Shown here: in pieces, positions 1-8,202 of the stretch
How positions within the stretch are numbered: the stretch's first letter is position 1
Layout: each line of letters opens with the position of its first letter
Assembly (NCBI GenBank): GCA_028823075.1
Contig: JAPKCE010000039.1
Span: 1-10,657 of the forward strand
Reading direction: 5' to 3'
Origin: Myxococcota bacterium
GTDB taxonomy: Bacteria > Myxococcota > UBA4151
Length of the DNA: 10,657 bases
The notes under the pieces: model-generated
Database searches by the model: none
What the model saw: the letters and a program-made list of their open reading frames with translations, nothing else
Told to the model about the DNA's origin: nothing
Program-made: the position numbers and the translations under genes

Positions 1-1
1 C

Positions 2-1201
2 AACGACGAGCTGAGTAGCAGCGCCACGGCGGTAGTGCTCGTGAACGCGCGCCCTGTGGCCGCGCCCGCGCTTGCGTTCCCGCGGCTCAGCACGGAGGTG
101 GGCCGCGGCGCCGCCGCCAACGGCGACGCTGCCGATGCTGGCGAGCCCGCTCCGGGGCACGGGCTCTCCATCGCCGTCGGTGGTTTGCATACTTGCATCG
201 TGGTTCAAGACGGCACGGTTCAATGTTTTGGGAGTAACGACCGCGGGCAACTCGGACTCGCTGACCTCGCTGATCGCAACGGAGCCCGAGTTGTGCCGAA
301 CTTGGCGCTCGTCGCCAGCGTTGGCTTAGGCGATGCCACGAGTTGCGCCGTTCACGAGAACGGTACGGTGTCGTGTTGGGGCCGCAACGACTTTGGCCAA
401 ACCGGTGATGGCAGCACGGATGACCATGCCGAGCCTCGCCTCGTTCCCGGTATTTCGGATGCGCGAAAAGTGGCGGTAGGTTCTGGGCATGCCTGTGCCA
501 TGCTCGCCGCAGGTATCGTCGTCTGCTGGGGGCGTAACGAAGAAGGCCAAATCGGCGATGGAACCACCATCCGCCGTCCGACCATCGTCCCGGTCGAGGG
601 GCTGGTTGGGGTCAGCGGACTCGCTACCGGGTTTGAGCATACTTGCGTTCTGCGCAGCGACGGTTCGGTGTTCTGTTGGGGCGCCAACCGAGTGGCACAA
701 CTCGGCGCTGAAGGTATCGATAGCTCTCGCCCGCTGCGCGTCAGTACTCCTCGCGGAGTCTCGAGCATCTCAGCGCTCTGGGGTCATAGCTGTTCAGTGA
801 TGTTGGGCTCAGCCTTGTGCTGGGGCTGGAACGAACATGGGCAACTTGGCTCGAATAGCCGTGAGACCAGCCGACCTCCGGGCCTGGTCGCTGGGCTCGT
901 CGACGTAAGCGCGGTGGTCGCCGGCGGGCATCACAGCTGTGCGTTGAGCGCCGGGCAGGTCTATTGCTGGGGACAAAACCAGGGCGGCCAGCTCGGCACC
1001 GGGGACGAGGTCGACCGCAACGCGCCCATCGCTGTACAGAATCTACCTGAGCAGATCGATCAGGTCGAAGTCGGCTATTACCACAGCTGCGCTTTGGATA
1101 GCAGCGGCGTGATGTGGTGCTGGGGCTATAACGAACAGGGGCAAGTCGGAGACGGAAGCTGGATCGATCGCAGCACACCGCAGCGCGCCTGGGGCCTTTA
1201 A
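2..1201 (+). CDS. RCC1-repeat beta-propeller protein, N-terminus cut off by window edge
   Basis: The reading frame is open from the first bases of the window. The first in-frame start codon, GTG at 35, has no Shine-Dalgarno sequence, so the true start and any signal peptide probably lie to the left. Counting from that GTG, residues 1-43 are an Ala/Gly/Pro-rich linker. Seven RCC1-type repeats follow to the end at residue 388, each with the pattern H-x-C ... C-W-G-x-N-x-x-G-Q-x-G (first repeat C-F-G). Their paired cysteines are at 54/64, 104/114, 154/164, 204/214, 253/262, 302/311 and 352/362, a period of almost exactly 50 residues. Seven repeats match the seven blades of a complete RCC1 propeller. 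One cysteine pair per blade suggests disulphides and therefore an exported or surface protein; this is inference. RCC1 propellers are usually protein-binding scaffolds. The partner is unknown, and nothing links it to eukaryotic Ran exchange activity. Confidence 0.88.
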   Translation, partial: NDELSSSATAVVLVNARPVAAPALAFPRLSTEVGRGAAANGDAADAGEPAPGHGLSIAVGGLHTCIVVQDGTVQCFGSNDRGQLGLADLADRNGARVVPNLALVASVGLGDATSCAVHENGTVSCWGRNDFGQTGDGSTDDHAEPRLVPGISDARKVAVGSGHACAMLAAGIVVCWGRNEEGQIGDGTTIRRPTIVPVEGLVGVSGLATGFEHTCVLRSDGSVFCWGANRVAQLGAEGIDSSRPLRVSTPRGVSSISALWGHSCSVMLGSALCWGWNEHGQLGSNSRETSRPPGLVAGLVDVSAVVAGGHHSCALSAGQVYCWGQNQGGQLGTGDEVDRNAPIAVQNLPEQIDQVEVGYYHSCALDSSGVMWCWGYNEQGQVGDGSWIDRSTPQRAWGL

Positions 1202-1221
1202 AGAAGCTTTGAGAAGCGCTC

Positions 1222-1250
1222 TTGCTGGCGCGCCCCGCCGCGGTTATGCG
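1222..1250 (+). promoter_or_regulatory. possible leuS operon promoter (weak)
   Basis: TTGCTG at 1222-1227 and TATGCG at 1245-1250 are separated by 17 bases, in the gap between the RCC1 gene and leuS. Transcription from it would start near 1257, just before the hairpin that precedes the leuS ribosome-binding site. Each hexamer matches the sigma-70 consensus at only about half its positions, so position and spacing are the main support. Confidence 0.25.
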
Positions 1251-1260
1251 GCTTGGCATA

Positions 1261-1284
1261 GCCCTCGGTTGAGGGCCCGAGGAG
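1261..1284 (+). promoter_or_regulatory. leuS leader: hairpin and competing Shine-Dalgarno-pairing hairpin
   Basis: GCCCTC (1261-1266) and GAGGGC (1271-1276) form a 6-bp stem with a GGTT loop. Directly after it comes CCGAGGAG (1277-1284), whose GAGGAG is the leuS Shine-Dalgarno sequence, 6 bases before the GTG start at 1291. The overlapping segment CCTCGG (1263-1268) is also the exact complement of CCGAGG (1277-1282). The leader can therefore fold into an upstream hairpin that leaves the ribosome-binding site free, or into one that covers it. The pairings are seen directly; a regulatory role is inference. Confidence 0.4.
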
Positions 1285-1290
1285 TGATCC

Positions 1291-3768
1291 GTGAGCGAAG
1301 CCGAATACCTGCCTCAAGATATCGAAACCAAGTGGCAGCAACGCTGGCATGAGAGCGGCGCTTTTCGTGCCGAAACCGAAGGCGACAAGCCCTATTATGT
1401 GCTGGAAATGTTCCCATACCCTTCAGGCTCCATCCATATGGGGCATGTGCGCAACTACTCCATCGGCGACGCGATAACGCGCTTTTGGCGCCGTCGTGGA
1501 CACCAAGTTTTGCATCCGATCGGTTGGGATGCTTTTGGCATGCCGGCCGAAAACGCAGCGATTAAAAACAACAGCCAACCCGGGCCGTGGACTTACAACA
1601 ATATCGCCGACATGAGGCAGCAGTTCAAACGCCTGGGTCTAAGTTACGATTGGGACCGCGAGCTGGCGACCTGTCACCCTGGCTACTTTCGCTGGGAGCA
1701 GAAAATCTTCCTCGAGATGTTCGCCAAGGGTATCGCTTTCCGCTCCAAACAGCGGGTTAATTGGTGTCCCAATGATAAGACGGTTTTGGCGAACGAACAG
1801 GTCAGCGACGGCAAGTGTTGGCGCTGCGACACGGTCGTGGAGCAGCGAGAACTGCAAGCATGGAGCATTCGCATCACCGATTATGCCCAGGAACTGCTCG
1901 ACGGGCTCGATGAACTCAAGGATTGGCCCAGCGCCGTACGAACAATGCAGCGCAACTGGATTGGTCGCAGTGTGGGAGCGAAGATTAGCTTGAAGGTTAT
2001 CGGCTCGGAAACGTTGGAGCCCATCGAAGTTTTCACCACCCGACCCGATACTTTTATGGGCTGCACTTTTATGAGTCTAGCGCCCGAGCACCCCATGCTG
2101 ATGGAGTTGGCGCGTGCCGGTGGTCGCGAGCAGGAAGTCGCCGCGTTCGTCGATGAGATGAGCCTTGCCGACCGCAGTGCTCGCGGCGATAACGCCGAAA
2201 AACGTGGCGTGTTTACCGGAATGTATGCGCAGCATCCTTTGCTCGATCGACGCATCCCCATCTACAGCGCCAATTTTGTGCTGATGGATTACGGCACGGG
2301 CGCGGTGATGGCCGTCCCAGCACACGATCAGCGCGACTTTGAATTTGCCAAAAAATACGATCTCGACATCGTCCCAGTGATTCAACCGGCAGGCCAAGAG
2401 CAAGCCTTGCAAGCCAGCGCCATGAGCGAAGCCCAGACCGAAGTCGGCACGCTTTTCAACAGCGCTGAGTTCGACGGCTTGAGCAGCGAAGAAGCCAAAC
2501 GCTCTATCGCCGCCGCCCTTGAAAAAGCAGGTACAGGAGGAGCGACGATCAACTTCCGCCTGCGCGATTGGGGTATCTCTCGCCAGCGTTATTGGGGCGC
2601 CCCCATTCCTGTGATCAATTGCGCGGCTTGCGGCACGGTTGCCGTACCCGACGAGCAGCTTCCGGTGACCTTGCCCGAAGACGCCGAGCTCACGGGCGAA
2701 GGCTCGCCTCTAGCTAATCATGCCACTTGGAAACACGTCGATTGCCCTAAATGTGGTGCGAGCGCAGAGCGTGAAACCGATACTTTCGATACTTTTTGGC
2801 AGAGTAGCTGGTACTTTTTACGCTACTGTAGTCCGCGTTTTGAAGGCGGCCCCTTTGACGAAGAGGCGGTGGCACGCTGGATGCCAGTGGATCATTACAT
2901 CGGCGGCATCGAGCATGCGTGCATGCATCTTTTGTATGCGCGCTTCTTCATGAAGGCGCTGCGCGATCTTGGCTACAAAGTCCCGAGCGAGCCCATCGCC
3001 CGTTTAACGACCCAGGGCATGGTCATTAAAGATGGCGCTAAGATGAGTAAATCCAAAGGCAACGTGGTCGACCCCACCTCCATCATCGAGCGTTATGGAG
3101 CCGATACGGCGCGTTTGTTCATTCTCTTCGCGGCACCGCCGGAGAAGGAGCTGGAATGGAATGACAGCGCGGTCGAAGGTTCCTACCGGTTTTTGCGCCG
3201 CGTGCATCGTTTCGGCAGCGCAGCGGCTGCTCTTGATCCCGTTGAGCTGCCCGCCGAGTTGAGCAAAGATGATGTGACTCTACGGCGATCTAGCCATAAA
3301 ATGTTGCGTAAAGTGACTCATGATTTGAGTAACGGTTTTCATTTCAACACAGCTATAGCGGCTATTATGGAGCATTTAAACGCAGTCAGCGCGGCAGGTG
3401 TTGGAGGCGACTTAAAGGTGCATCCGGCTGCGGCGCGAGAGGCGATGGGCTTGGTCGCTCATGCGCTTTTTCCTTTCGCTCCCCATCTCGCCGATGAATT
3501 GCATGTGATGCTCGGTGGCGAAACGGATCTGATGCGGTCGCCTTGGCCGGAACATGACGAGGCAGCCTGCGCCGAATCCTCGATAACCGTAGTTGTCCAG
3601 GTTATGGGCAAATTGCGCGGCCGCATCGAGGTGGCATTGGACGCCGAAAAAGAGACCGTGCTGGCGGCTGCCAAAGCCGAAGACTCCGTGGCGCGTCACC
3701 TCGAGGGCAAGACGATGATTAAAGAGGTCTACGTTCCCGGGCGCTTGGTTAACTTCGTCGCCCGATGA
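1291..3768 (+). CDS. leuS: Leucyl-tRNA synthetase (LeuRS)
   Basis: This class I aminoacyl-tRNA synthetase charges tRNA-Leu with leucine in the cytoplasm (EC 6.1.1.4). At 825 residues it has the usual bacterial length. Visible motifs in order are the HIGH motif as HMGH at 49-52, a zinc-binding segment with C159 and C176-x-x-C179, the CP1 editing domain with TTRPDT at 249-254 and the HDQRD stretch (D346, D349), a second zinc module with C444/C447 and C485/C488 near the leucine-specific region, the catalytic KMSKS at 584-588, and the C-terminal domain with VMGKLRGR near 771. All key active-site and editing residues are present. The GTG start is supported by GAGGAG six bases upstream and by the typical N-terminal block ending in a W-Q-x-x-W motif. 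Its stop overlaps the lptE start in ATGA, so it heads a coupled leuS-lptE-holA operon, a common order in proteobacteria. Confidence 0.98.
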   Translation: MSEAEYLPQDIETKWQQRWHESGAFRAETEGDKPYYVLEMFPYPSGSIHMGHVRNYSIGDAITRFWRRRGHQVLHPIGWDAFGMPAENAAIKNNSQPGPWTYNNIADMRQQFKRLGLSYDWDRELATCHPGYFRWEQKIFLEMFAKGIAFRSKQRVNWCPNDKTVLANEQVSDGKCWRCDTVVEQRELQAWSIRITDYAQELLDGLDELKDWPSAVRTMQRNWIGRSVGAKISLKVIGSETLEPIEVFTTRPDTFMGCTFMSLAPEHPMLMELARAGGREQEVAAFVDEMSLADRSARGDNAEKRGVFTGMYAQHPLLDRRIPIYSANFVLMDYGTGAVMAVPAHDQRDFEFAKKYDLDIVPVIQPAGQEQALQASAMSEAQTEVGTLFNSAEFDGLSSEEAKRSIAAALEKAGTGGATINFRLRDWGISRQRYWGAPIPVINCAACGTVAVPDEQLPVTLPEDAELTGEGSPLANHATWKHVDCPKCGASAERETDTFDTFWQSSWYFLRYCSPRFEGGPFDEEAVARWMPVDHYIGGIEHACMHLLYARFFMKALRDLGYKVPSEPIARLTTQGMVIKDGAKMSKSKGNVVDPTSIIERYGADTARLFILFAAPPEKELEWNDSAVEGSYRFLRRVHRFGSAAAALDPVELPAELSKDDVTLRRSSHKMLRKVTHDLSNGFHFNTAIAAIMEHLNAVSAAGVGGDLKVHPAAAREAMGLVAHALFPFAPHLADELHVMLGGETDLMRSPWPEHDEAACAESSITVVVQVMGKLRGRIEVALDAEKETVLAAAKAEDSVARHLEGKTMIKEVYVPGRLVNFVAR

Positions 3769-4229
3769 AACGACTGCTGCTGATTAGCTTTGTTTTCATC
3801 CTGAGCGGCTGCGGCTTTAAGTTTGTGCTCGGGGTGAACCGTTTTAAAGCGCCGCTTGCGCCGCTGGTTATCACCGATACCGGCGGTCAGATGGTGGGCG
3901 ACGTCCTGCGCAGGCATCTGCCGGGAGCCTTGGCTCGCGCCGGGCTTAACCAGGGCGATGGCAAAGGCCGCAAGCTTAGCATCGACATCGGCCCCTGGCG
4001 GCGGGTGAGTTTGTACAACAGCATCGACGGGAGAACGGTGGTGTTCGGGGAGCAGTTTTTGGTGACCCTGAGCGCTCGAGTCCAAGGCGACTCGCGGCGT
4101 TATACCGCGAGCTCTATAGTGGTTTTAGCACCGGCCAAGAGCTTGGAGCAGCGCGCCCTCAACCTGCGCAGGGTGGCCGAACAGGCTGGGTATCAACTCG
4201 CCTATAAGATCGCCGAGGCTTTGGAATGA
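3765..4229 (+). CDS. lptE: LPS-assembly lipoprotein LptE-like
   Basis: This is a 154-residue predicted outer-membrane lipoprotein. The N-terminus has K2 and R3, a hydrophobic stretch, and a lipobox L13-S14-G15-C16, so signal peptidase II should cut before C16, which then carries the lipid. The rest is a single small alpha/beta domain ending in a helix (VAEQAGYQLAYKIAEALE), as is usual in LptE/RlpB proteins. In that family LptE plugs the LptD barrel and helps deliver lipopolysaccharide to the outer leaflet. Sequence conservation in the family is low, so the call rests mainly on the lipobox, the size and the position between leuS and holA, the classic lptE location. It overlaps both neighbours by ATGA (3765-3768 and 4226-4229), so its translation probably depends on ribosomes finishing leuS. 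Another small lipoprotein of unknown role is the alternative. Confidence 0.78.
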   Translation: MKRLLLISFVFILSGCGFKFVLGVNRFKAPLAPLVITDTGGQMVGDVLRRHLPGALARAGLNQGDGKGRKLSIDIGPWRRVSLYNSIDGRTVVFGEQFLVTLSARVQGDSRRYTASSIVVLAPAKSLEQRALNLRRVAEQAGYQLAYKIAEALE

Positions 4230-5209
4230 ACGTCGCAGAATTACTTACCAAAACGGGCCCCATTCGTCTGCTTTGCGGTGAAGACCGCTTCGCCATCGAT
4301 GCTCAAATTGCCCGCTATCGAGAAGTCTTCGACGCCGCCTTCATGCCCGAACTTAACATCGAGCGTTTTTATGGCGACGACAGCAAGCCCGAGACCATCG
4401 CCGATGCTTGCCGTTCTATGCCTGCCTTCGCCGAAGGGCGCTTGGTGATTTGGCAAGGAAACAGCAAGGCCCAAGCGACCAAAATGCTCGGTAAATTAGC
4501 GAGCTATATTGCTGCGCCAAACCCCAGTACCTTACTCGTTCTGGTGCTCCCGGGGGACCCCGACGGCCGCTTGAAGGTCATCAAAGCCGCCAAGAAATCC
4601 AAACAACTCATGAAGTTCGACTTACCCGATGAAGCGGCGGCGGCTTTGTGGGTGACGCGCAGCGCTCAGGAAGCCAAAATACCACTTGATTCCAGCGTGG
4701 CTCGGCACCTGGTTAGCGCTTTAGGCTGCGACCGCTTGGCTTTGCGCCAGGCGCTCAATAAGCTCGATCTTTTCGCTGAAGGGCGGCCCGTCGATCGCAC
4801 TATGGTCGACCAGGTGATCAACTCGGTGCTCGATGAGGACGTCTGGGCGCTTGCGGATCTGCTCGCTGCCGGACGTCTCGGGGAATCTTTAGCCTTGGTC
4901 CATCAGTTGCTCGATGATCAGCGCAGCGGTCATGAACTGGTGCCTGGCTTGTCGTATCGCTTTCGCAGTTTGGCGCGCATTTTAGGTGCTCAAGAAAAAC
5001 GGGTACCAACTGGGCAAGTCGCGAAACTTGCCGGTGTTTCGCCTTGGGAACTCAAGCGCACTGGCTCGGTATTAAAAGGGTGGACGGGAGCGCGTATGCG
5101 CTTGGCCTTGCAGGCTCTCGGGCGGGCCGATGACCGGTTAAAAGGAGGCTGGGGGGCTTCGGAGCGCGCTACCATGGAGGCGCTTTGTCTCGAGGTCTGT
5201 TGCGCTTAG
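4226..5209 (+). CDS. holA: DNA polymerase III delta subunit
   Basis: The delta subunit of the clamp loader opens the beta sliding clamp so it can be loaded on primed DNA. The protein has 327 residues, close to the usual length of about 340. Family features are the N-terminal RLLCGEDRFAI block (residues 14-24), which replaces a functional P-loop, then the AACRSMPAFAEGRLVIW-type region (about 60-75), the LLVLVLPGDPDGRLK strand and following lysines (about 103-127), the helical middle with VWALADLLAAGR (206-216), and the C-terminal collar helices with ADDRLKGG (301-308). It starts at an ATG overlapping the lptE stop and is the last gene of the leuS operon. No T-tailed terminator is visible in the 147-base gap after it. 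Confidence 0.93.
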   Translation: MNVAELLTKTGPIRLLCGEDRFAIDAQIARYREVFDAAFMPELNIERFYGDDSKPETIADACRSMPAFAEGRLVIWQGNSKAQATKMLGKLASYIAAPNPSTLLVLVLPGDPDGRLKVIKAAKKSKQLMKFDLPDEAAAALWVTRSAQEAKIPLDSSVARHLVSALGCDRLALRQALNKLDLFAEGRPVDRTMVDQVINSVLDEDVWALADLLAAGRLGESLALVHQLLDDQRSGHELVPGLSYRFRSLARILGAQEKRVPTGQVAKLAGVSPWELKRTGSVLKGWTGARMRLALQALGRADDRLKGGWGASERATMEALCLEVCCA

Positions 5210-5298
5210 ATGCTGCCCTTAGATTGCTGGCAAAACGAGCGGCGGCCCTCGCAAGCGCTAGCTTTCCTTCCCGTGGCCTATAACGCGTCGCTTTGCCG

Positions 5299-5327
5299 TT
5301 GACATCACCCCGAGGGCCTCATAGTTG
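5299..5327 (+). promoter_or_regulatory. probable rpsT promoter
   Basis: A perfect -35 box TTGACA (5299-5304) is followed after 17 bases by TAGTTG (5322-5327) and a GC-rich discriminator. Transcription would begin near 5334 and give a leader of about 20-25 bases before the rpsT start. The -10 differs from TATAAT but resembles those of two other candidate promoters here. CATAGT at 5320-5325, with 15-base spacing, is an alternative -10. A GC-rich discriminator is typical of growth-rate-controlled ribosomal promoters; that control is inference. Confidence 0.6.
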
Positions 5328-5356
5328 CGCTCGCCCTACAGAGGGTGGAGGACATC

Positions 5357-5614
5357 ATGGCACACAGTAACCAAGCCCGTAAACGCATCCGTCAGAACGA
5401 AAAACGTCGTCTTCGCAACCGCAAGGTGCTCGGCGATTATCGTACGGCAGTGACCGCCGCAAAAGAAGCTATCGAAGCCGGCGGCGAAAATGTCGCTGCG
5501 CTCGTCAAGCTCGCCGAAGCCGCCCTGGCACGCGCCGCCCAAAAAGGTGCGTTGCGTACTCAGACTGCAGCTCGTCGTACCTCCCGCTTGGTACAGGCGT
5601 TCAAACGCAGCTAA
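5357..5614 (+). CDS. rpsT: 30S ribosomal protein S20
   Basis: S20 is a small, very basic protein that binds 16S rRNA early in assembly of the small ribosomal subunit. The 85-residue product has the family signature N-terminus MAHSNQARKRIRQNEKRRLR, long helical segments rich in Ala, Lys and Arg, and the conserved KGALRTQTAARRTSRLV C-terminal region. A GTG at 5345 would add four residues, but GGAGG at 5347-5351 sits five bases before the ATG at 5357, and S20 proteins begin MA-x-(H/S), so the ATG is the start. It has its own promoter upstream and an intrinsic terminator about 20 bases after the stop, so it is probably made mainly as a single-gene message. Confidence 0.97.
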   Translation: MAHSNQARKRIRQNEKRRLRNRKVLGDYRTAVTAAKEAIEAGGENVAALVKLAEAALARAAQKGALRTQTAARRTSRLVQAFKRS

Positions 5615-5635
5615 GTTTGCCCGAATTCTTTAGAG

Positions 5636-5672
5636 ATGCGGGGTATCAAACACCCCGCATTTTCTCGTTTTT
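5636..5672 (+). terminator. Rho-independent terminator after rpsT
   Basis: ATGCGGGGT (5636-5644) and ACCCCGCAT (5652-5660) form a perfect 9-bp stem with a 7-base loop. It is followed by a T-rich tail (TTTCTCGTTTTT, 5661-5672). The tail is interrupted by C and G, so readthrough into yqeY is plausible. Confidence 0.9.
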
Positions 5673-5687
5673 GACTTAGGATAGTGT

Positions 5688-6131
5688 ATGAAAACTCAGA
5701 TTATGGATGCTCTTAAAAACGCTATGCGCGCCCGTGACAAAGTGACGGTGAGTGCGCTGCGCAGTCTCAATGCGGCAATTAAATACGTTGAGATCGACAA
5801 GGGTACAGCACTCGATGAGAAAGCAGTTCTCGACGTGATTCGCGGTCAAGTGAAACAGCTTAAAGAGACAATCGACGGTTTTGCTGCTGCCGGTCGGGGC
5901 GACGAATCCGACGAAGAGCATGCAAAAATCGCCATACTCGATGCTTTCTTGCCCCAGGGCCTGAGCGACGTCGAAGTCGACGCTTTGGTCGCCGAGGCCA
6001 TCGCAGAAACGGGTGCTTCGAGCATTAAAGACATGGGTCGAGTGATGGGTCTGGTTAACGGGCGCGCCGGCGGGCGTGCCGAGGGCCGCGTCGTCGCTGC
6101 TAAAGTGAAGGCAGCCTTGGGTATCGGCTAG
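5688..6131 (+). CDS. yqeY: GatB/YqeY domain protein
   Basis: This 147-residue protein consists of the GatB/YqeY domain alone. Family marks are LRSLNAAIKYVEID (24-37), the helix ending in the ETIDGFAAAGR block (60-70), EEHAKIAILDAFLPQGLSD (76-94) and the C-terminal GASSIKDMGRVMG ... GRAEG region (109-133). The domain matches the tRNA-binding tail of the GatB amidotransferase subunit. Stand-alone YqeY is common but its biochemical role is not settled; a tRNA-related function is only suggested by homology. AGGA (5678-5681) lies six bases before the ATG. The gene begins 15 bases after the rpsT terminator and ends two bases before dnaG; yqeY next to dnaG is a frequent arrangement in bacteria. Confidence 0.94.
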   Translation: MKTQIMDALKNAMRARDKVTVSALRSLNAAIKYVEIDKGTALDEKAVLDVIRGQVKQLKETIDGFAAAGRGDESDEEHAKIAILDAFLPQGLSDVEVDALVAEAIAETGASSIKDMGRVMGLVNGRAGGRAEGRVVAAKVKAALGIG

Positions 6132-6133
6132 CC

Positions 6134-7822
6134 GTGGCAAGCAACAAAGAGGATATCGAGCGCTTGCGCGAAGAAGTGGATCTCGTCGAGCTCATCGGCG
6201 AATCCATGGCGCTCGATAAAAAAGGCAATAACTACGTTGGCCTTTGTCCCTTTCACGGTGAAAAAACACCGAGCTTTAATGTGAGTTCAGCGCGCCGGCG
6301 GTACCATTGCTTTGGTTGCGGCGCCGGTGGTGATATTTTTAATTGGGTGCAAGAGCGCGAGTTGCTCAGTTTTCCTGAAGCCTTACGTTATCTGGCGGAG
6401 CGCAGCGGCATCGCGGTAGCGGCAGGGGGCGGGGGCTCCAAAGGCGGTAGTGTAGCGCCTGTGGTCAGCGAGCAGGTGCAGCAACTGCGCCAGGTCTGCA
6501 AAGATGCGCAGCAGCTCTTTATCGATGCGCTGAACCATCCGGTGGGCGAAGCGGCGCGCACCTATCTGCGCGGCCGCGGTTTGTCTCGGCGAATCATCGA
6601 AACGGCGCGCATCGGTTTTGCTCCGCGCGACGCCTTGCGCCATCTGGCAGCTAACGATCAGCGGCTTCTCAGCGACGCCGGCCTCCTTATGGGCAACCGG
6701 TTTCTATTCTCCGAGCGCATCATCATACCCATCGCCGACGAGCAGGGACGCCCCATCGGTTTTGCGGGGCGGCGGCTTCCCGGTGATGAGCAAGGCGGCA
6801 AATACATCAATCCGCCAGCGACGCCTCTCTACGAGAAAAATAAAGTGCTTTATGGCTTGGATCGCGCTCGGCGCGCGCTGCGCGCCGGCAAGCCTTTGAT
6901 TCTCGTCGAGGGCCCTCTCGATGTCATCGCGCTGGAGCAGTTTGGGCTCGAAGGTGCTATCGCCAGCAGCGGCACGGCCTTCACCAGAGAACAGGCCGCG
7001 CTGATGGCGCGTCGCGGTCGCGAAACAGCGCCCATACTGCTTTTCGATGGTGACGATGCTGGGCAAGCCGCGGTCGACAAAGCTGCCGAGCACCTGCTCA
7101 ATCTTGGCGTCAACCCGCGCATTCTTACTTTGGCGCCGGGCGACGACCCAGACTCTTGGGTTCGCCGCGTCGGCGAGGCCGAGGCCCTCGATGCGCTAGC
7201 GGGCGCGCTTCCCTTCTTAGATGGGGTTGTGGCTCGGCTAATCACCATGCCCCACGGCAGCATCGATCAAGATACGCAGCGTGAAGTGTTGGCGCAACGC
7301 TGGCATGCAGCGCTTCCGGCCGGCGCTATGGCGAACGCTTTCAAAGAGGCTGCGACCCAGGCCTTGGGCCGAGAGTTTCGCCAACCGAAAAAGAATCGAG
7401 CGGCCATCATCAAGGTGCAAGCGGAGACCCAGGACCCTATCGAGAGCGTTGAACAGATGCGCCCGGATTGTTTGGAGGTTCCGCTGATGGTGCGCAGCTT
7501 GGTCCAAAGCGATGCGGCGGCTGGAGCCGTGTGGAACACCTGGCAGTTCGTGGTGACTCGGCGTTTTGAGCGTGAGCTTGCTCATTGGCGCCTGGCCTTG
7601 CCGACGATAGCGGTACAGCAGCAGCCTCAGCCCCTGAGTGATGACGCGCGGCGGGTGTTGCTGCAAGGCATCGCACAGATGTTGCGCATTCAGGCACAGC
7701 AGGTGCTTCTTTACCATCACGACAGCGTCGCCAACTTTCGTCCGGCTTTGGCTCTTTGCAAGAGCATCGCCGATGATGCAGCCGATGTGATCAAACGGAT
7801 TGAACTCGCTGAACTGCCCTAG
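6134..7822 (+). CDS. dnaG: DNA primase
   Basis: DnaG lays RNA primers for DNA replication at the fork, working with the DnaB helicase. The 562-residue protein shows the full domain order. An N-terminal CHC2 zinc finger has C38, H41, C59 and C62. A Gly-rich linker (97-106) leads to the primase core, with KYINPPATPLYEKNKVLYGL (223-242). The TOPRIM fold has E259 in VEGPLDV and D305/D307 in FDGDDAG, matching the metal-binding acidic residues. A helical C-terminal region from about 430 to 562 should bind DnaB but is divergent. The GTG start is two bases after the yqeY stop; the conserved N-terminus (ASNKEDIERLREEVDLVELI) supports it. Translation is probably coupled to yqeY. No rpoD follows, unlike the usual dnaG-rpoD order; the convergent rnpB lies about 12 bases beyond the stop. 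GCCCTAGGGC, a perfect palindrome, spans the stop codon (7816-7825). Confidence 0.97.
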   Translation: MASNKEDIERLREEVDLVELIGESMALDKKGNNYVGLCPFHGEKTPSFNVSSARRRYHCFGCGAGGDIFNWVQERELLSFPEALRYLAERSGIAVAAGGGGSKGGSVAPVVSEQVQQLRQVCKDAQQLFIDALNHPVGEAARTYLRGRGLSRRIIETARIGFAPRDALRHLAANDQRLLSDAGLLMGNRFLFSERIIIPIADEQGRPIGFAGRRLPGDEQGGKYINPPATPLYEKNKVLYGLDRARRALRAGKPLILVEGPLDVIALEQFGLEGAIASSGTAFTREQAALMARRGRETAPILLFDGDDAGQAAVDKAAEHLLNLGVNPRILTLAPGDDPDSWVRRVGEAEALDALAGALPFLDGVVARLITMPHGSIDQDTQREVLAQRWHAALPAGAMANAFKEAATQALGREFRQPKKNRAAIIKVQAETQDPIESVEQMRPDCLEVPLMVRSLVQSDAAAGAVWNTWQFVVTRRFERELAHWRLALPTIAVQQQPQPLSDDARRVLLQGIAQMLRIQAQQVLLYHHDSVANFRPALALCKSIADDAADVIKRIELAELP

Positions 7823-7833
7823 GGCGAAGCGTT

Positions 7834-8198
<365 letters not shown>

Positions 8199-8202
8199 CC
8201 CA

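Noticed and set aside
1237..1252. GCCGC/GCGGC hairpin as terminator of the RCC1 gene
   Set aside because: The stem is only 5 bp and no T-run follows it.
741..1259. Long minus-strand open frame opposite the RCC1 gene
   Set aside because: It is low-complexity and Arg/Ser/Pro-rich, as expected for an antisense shadow of a GC-rich gene; the plus frame carries clear repeats.
5345..5359. GTG at 5345 as the rpsT start
   Set aside because: It overlaps the GGAGG Shine-Dalgarno sequence that serves the ATG at 5357, and S20 proteins begin at that ATG.
5671..5699. TTGACT at 5671 as a yqeY promoter -35
   Set aside because: Its -10 would fall inside the yqeY coding region (ACTCAG at 17-base spacing, no match), so it cannot drive full-length yqeY.
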